Shown: in pieces, positions 4,286-6,184 of the stretch | Position numbering within the stretch: position 1 is the first letter of the stretch | Layout of the letters: each line of letters starts with the position of its first letter | Origin: Bacillota bacterium | GTDB lineage: Bacteria > Bacillota > Clostridia > Peptostreptococcales > Anaerovoracaceae | Length of the DNA stretch: 6,184 bases | Direction: 5' to 3' | Assembly: GCA_029266295.1 (NCBI GenBank) | Contig: JAQSXD010000230.1 | Location: 1 to 6,184 of the forward strand | Translations under genes and position numbers: made by a program | The notes under the pieces: generated by a model | Told to the model about the DNA's origin: nothing | The model's database searches: none | The model's input: the letters and a program-made list of their open reading frames with translations, nothing else

Positions 4286-5950
4286 ATGGCCGAAATTGAA
4301 AAACCAGGTACGAACGGCGAACAGACGGCGTCAAATTTTATTCATAATATCATAGAAAAGGATCTTGAAAATCAAACCTACGGAAACAGAGTATACACCA
4401 GATTTCCTCCGGAACCCAACGGTTACCTTCACATCGGGCACGCAAAATCAATCTGTCTCAATTTTAGTACAGCACAGAAGTATAATGGAAAGTGCAATCT
4501 GAGATTTGATGATACCAATCCTGTAAAAGAAGATACGGAGTATGTGGAATCCATTGAGGCTGATGTAAAATGGCTGGGCTTTCAGTGGGATAAACTGCTG
4601 TTTGCATCAGATTATTTTGATAAAATGTACGAGTGTGCCGTTGCACTGATCCAAAAAGGCAAGGCATACGTCTGCGATCTTACCGCAGAAGAGATGAAGC
4701 AGCACAGAGGAACCTTGACGGAACCGGGGAAAGAAAGCCCATATCGCAACAGGTCCGCTCAGGAAAACTTGGAGCTCTTTGAGAGCATGAAAAAAGGACA
4801 GTTTAAAGACGGAGAAAAGGTTCTCCGTGCGAAAATCGACATGTCCTCCCCCAATATCAACATGAGAGATCCGGTCATTTACCGTATTGCCCATGCGGAG
4901 CATCACAACACCGGAGATAAATGGTGCATCTACCCCATGTACGACTATGCCCATCCCATCGAGGATGCCATAGAAGGGATTACCCATTCTATCTGTACCC
5001 TGGAGTTCGAAGACCATAGACCTTTGTACGACTGGGTTCTCAAGGAACTGGAATGGGAACAGCCCCCTCAGCAGATCGAGTTTGCAAGGCTCAACCTGAC
5101 CAACATGGTGATGAGCAAGAGATATTTAAAGGCTCTTGTGGATGATGGCAATGTGGATGGCTGGGATGATCCCAGAATGCCCACCATTGCAGGTCTCCGA
5201 AGAAGAGGCTTTACGCCCGAAGCAATCCGGGATTTTTGCGAAAGAATCGGGGTCTCCAAAGCAAACAGTATGGTGGATATTGCACTTTTGGAGCACTGCA
5301 TCCGGGAAGATCTGAAAGACAAGGTCGAGAGCCGCATGGTGGTTATGAACCCACTGAAGGTGGTCATCACCAACTATCACGAAGATGTTACGGAAGAAGT
5401 TGATATTGAAAACAGCAAGGAAGACGAGGCAAAAGGGATCAGAAAAGTGCCATTCTCCAGAGAACTTTATGTTGAGCGGGATGATTTTATGGAAATCCCC
5501 GAGAAGAAGTATTTTCGTCTCTTCCCTGGAAATGAAGTAAGATTTAAGGGTGCTTATTTTATTACTTGCCAGGAAGTGGTCAAGGATGATGACGGCAATG
5601 TGACTGAACTCCGATGTACGTATGATCCGGAAACAAGAAGCGGCAGCGGCTTTGACGGAAGAAAAGTCAAGGGAACCATTCACTGGGTAGATGCGAAAAC
5701 CGCGGTAAAAATAAAGATCAGATCCTATGGATATCTGATGATTGAGGATGAAACGGGTGAAAATATCTTGAATCCTGATTCTTTAAAGGAGTTTGAAGCT
5801 TACGGAGAGCCTGCTCTGCTTCATACTGCGGCGGGAACGAGATATCAATTTTTCCGTCATGGATATTATATCGCCGATGAAGCACTTACCAATGATAAAG
5901 AAAAGGTCTTTAATCAGATCGTCGATCTGAAGAGTTCTTGGAAAAAATAA
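4286..5950 (+). CDS. glnS: Glutaminyl-tRNA synthetase
   Basis: The 554-residue class I synthetase attaches glutamine to tRNA-Gln in the cytoplasm. The length equals that of E. coli GlnRS and similarity runs end to end. The catalytic Rossmann fold has HIGH at 49-52 in TRFPPEPNGYLHIGHAKSIC, and the KMSKS loop is VMSKR at 275-279. GlnRS-specific landmarks include NLRFDDTNPVKED (71-83), CIYPMYD with Tyr219 at the glutamine-binding Tyr211 position of E. coli, GITHSICTLEFEDHR (231-245) and GWDDPRMPTIAGLRRRG (292-308). From about 345 onward comes the two-part beta-barrel anticodon-binding region (DGRKVKGTIHWV near the C-terminus). This separates it from GluRS, whose anticodon domain is helical. AAGGAGG (4271-4277) lies eight bases before the chosen ATG. 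The frame opens earlier, at 4244, but that would translate the ribosome binding site. It is preceded by a long structured leader, and a malic enzyme gene follows after 187 nt. Confidence 0.97.
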   Translation: MAEIEKPGTNGEQTASNFIHNIIEKDLENQTYGNRVYTRFPPEPNGYLHIGHAKSICLNFSTAQKYNGKCNLRFDDTNPVKEDTEYVESIEADVKWLGFQWDKLLFASDYFDKMYECAVALIQKGKAYVCDLTAEEMKQHRGTLTEPGKESPYRNRSAQENLELFESMKKGQFKDGEKVLRAKIDMSSPNINMRDPVIYRIAHAEHHNTGDKWCIYPMYDYAHPIEDAIEGITHSICTLEFEDHRPLYDWVLKELEWEQPPQQIEFARLNLTNMVMSKRYLKALVDDGNVDGWDDPRMPTIAGLRRRGFTPEAIRDFCERIGVSKANSMVDIALLEHCIREDLKDKVESRMVVMNPLKVVITNYHEDVTEEVDIENSKEDEAKGIRKVPFSRELYVERDDFMEIPEKKYFRLFPGNEVRFKGAYFITCQEVVKDDDGNVTELRCTYDPETRSGSGFDGRKVKGTIHWVDAKTAVKIKIRSYGYLMIEDETGENILNPDSLKEFEAYGEPALLHTAAGTRYQFFRHGYYIADEALTNDKEKVFNQIVDLKSSWKK

Positions 5951-5975
5951 ATACAGAACGGAATATTTGAAACAT

Positions 5976-6060
5976 TAAAAGTGCCGCTCAAGTAGTAGGT
6001 TTCGTGGTTTTCCCGGACAATGGACGGCAAACCGCGATGACACTGACTTGCGGCACTTTA
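5976..6060 (+). promoter_or_regulatory. Long branched hairpin after glnS
   Basis: AAAGTGCCGC (5978-5987) pairs perfectly with GCGGCACTTT (6050-6059). The stem continues after a TC bulge as AAGT/ACTT. Inside, TCGTGGTTT (6002-6010) pairs with AAACCGCGA (6029-6037) with one G-U, and CCG (6013-6015) may pair with CGG (6025-6027). The 85-nt fold is far larger than an ordinary terminator and is followed only by CTTTAG, a poor U-run. It may end glnS transcription, protect its 3' end, or be part of the leader of the malic enzyme gene. No known riboswitch consensus was recognised. Confidence 0.5.
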
Positions 6061-6075
6061 GTTGATCGTAGCAAT

Positions 6076-6123
6076 GGCACGGCAAGCGTAAGTGGCACAA
6101 TCGATACGGCCACGCCAAGTGCT
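6076..6123 (+). promoter_or_regulatory. Hairpin just ahead of the malic enzyme gene
   Basis: Nested pairings GGCAC/GTGCT (6076-6080 with 6119-6123), GGC/GCC (6081-6083 with 6114-6116) and GTGGC/GCCAC (6092-6096 with 6109-6113) form an elongated stem ending four bases before the AGGAGG ribosome binding site. No U-run follows, so it is not a terminator. It could influence ribosome access, or act as the second domain of a leader RNA with the 5976-6060 fold. No clear promoter was found between glnS and this gene. Confidence 0.4.
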
Positions 6124-6137
6124 ATACAGGAGGAACT

Positions 6138-6184
6138 ATGGATTATTATAAGGAATCGCTAAAACTTCATGAAGAGCATCAGGG
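6138..6184 (+). CDS. Malic enzyme (malate dehydrogenase, decarboxylating), N-terminal fragment
   Basis: Fifteen full codons are present, reading MDYYKESLKLHEEHQ and then a glycine codon begun at the window edge. This matches the opening of bacterial NAD(P)-dependent malic enzymes, which commonly start with a short lead and then ALKLHEEHKGKIEV. The enzyme oxidatively decarboxylates malate to pyruvate and CO2 in the cytoplasm. AGGAGG (6128-6133) lies only four bases before the ATG, a tight spacing. The gene follows glnS on the same strand after 187 nt of structured sequence. The family call rests on the N-terminus only; cofactor preference cannot be judged. Confidence 0.7.
   Translation, partial: MDYYKESLKLHEEHQ

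Noticed and set aside
4170..4355. 61-residue open reading frame in the glnS leader as a leader peptide
   Set aside because: It has no ribosome binding site, is not rich in glutamine codons, and its second half overlaps the glnS start region in another frame.
5976..6060. Cyclic-di-GMP riboswitch, suggested by the GACGGCAAACC segment
   Set aside because: The order and sequence of the conserved GEMM motifs, including the tetraloop and its receptor, are not present.

Overview
The window looks like chromosomal DNA of an anaerobic, moderately low-GC Firmicute of the Clostridia type. This is inferred from the strong AGGAGG-type ribosome binding sites, AT-rich promoters, an acyl-CoA dehydrogenase start, and a biotin synthase with the cysteine pattern of obligate anaerobes. 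No database search was possible, so the species is not named. All full-length genes appear intact. No mobile element, CRISPR array, rRNA or tRNA gene was found.

Layout from left to right. (1) At 1-72 (minus) is the first part of an acyl-CoA dehydrogenase. It is divergent from an HxlR-family regulator (224-550, plus), and the shared spacer holds a promoter and a 13-nt palindrome. (2) Converging on the HxlR gene is a tight two-gene unit on the minus strand. A 99-residue DUF2089-like helix-turn-helix protein (1034-1333) is directly abutted by a three-helix membrane protein (626-1033). The unit has a near-consensus promoter embedded in a 15-bp perfect inverted repeat. (3) A bioY-bioB operon (3192 down to 1635, minus) follows, with a consensus promoter overlapped by a textbook BirA biotin operator and a hairpin terminator at its end. 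BioY imports biotin, or possibly its precursor, and BioB makes biotin from dethiobiotin. The window has no bioD, bioA or bioF. (4) An Lrp/AsnC regulator (3479-3937, minus) probably starts at TTG. It has its own promoter and a strong terminator that separates it from bioYB. (5) Divergent from it is glnS (4286-5950, plus), a full-length glutaminyl-tRNA synthetase. It sits behind a roughly 240-nt untranslated leader full of stem-loops, including mutually exclusive pairings and a terminator-like hairpin just before the ribosome binding site. (6) After glnS comes a 187-nt gap with two complex RNA-like folds, then the first 15 codons of a malic enzyme (6138 onward).

The genes do not form one pathway. 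The window is a set of short, separately controlled units (fatty acyl-CoA metabolism, envelope or unknown, biotin, amino-acid sensing, tRNA charging, malate metabolism). Its most interesting content is regulatory: the palindrome-wrapped DUF2089 promoter, the glnS leader and the structured RNA ahead of the malic enzyme gene.
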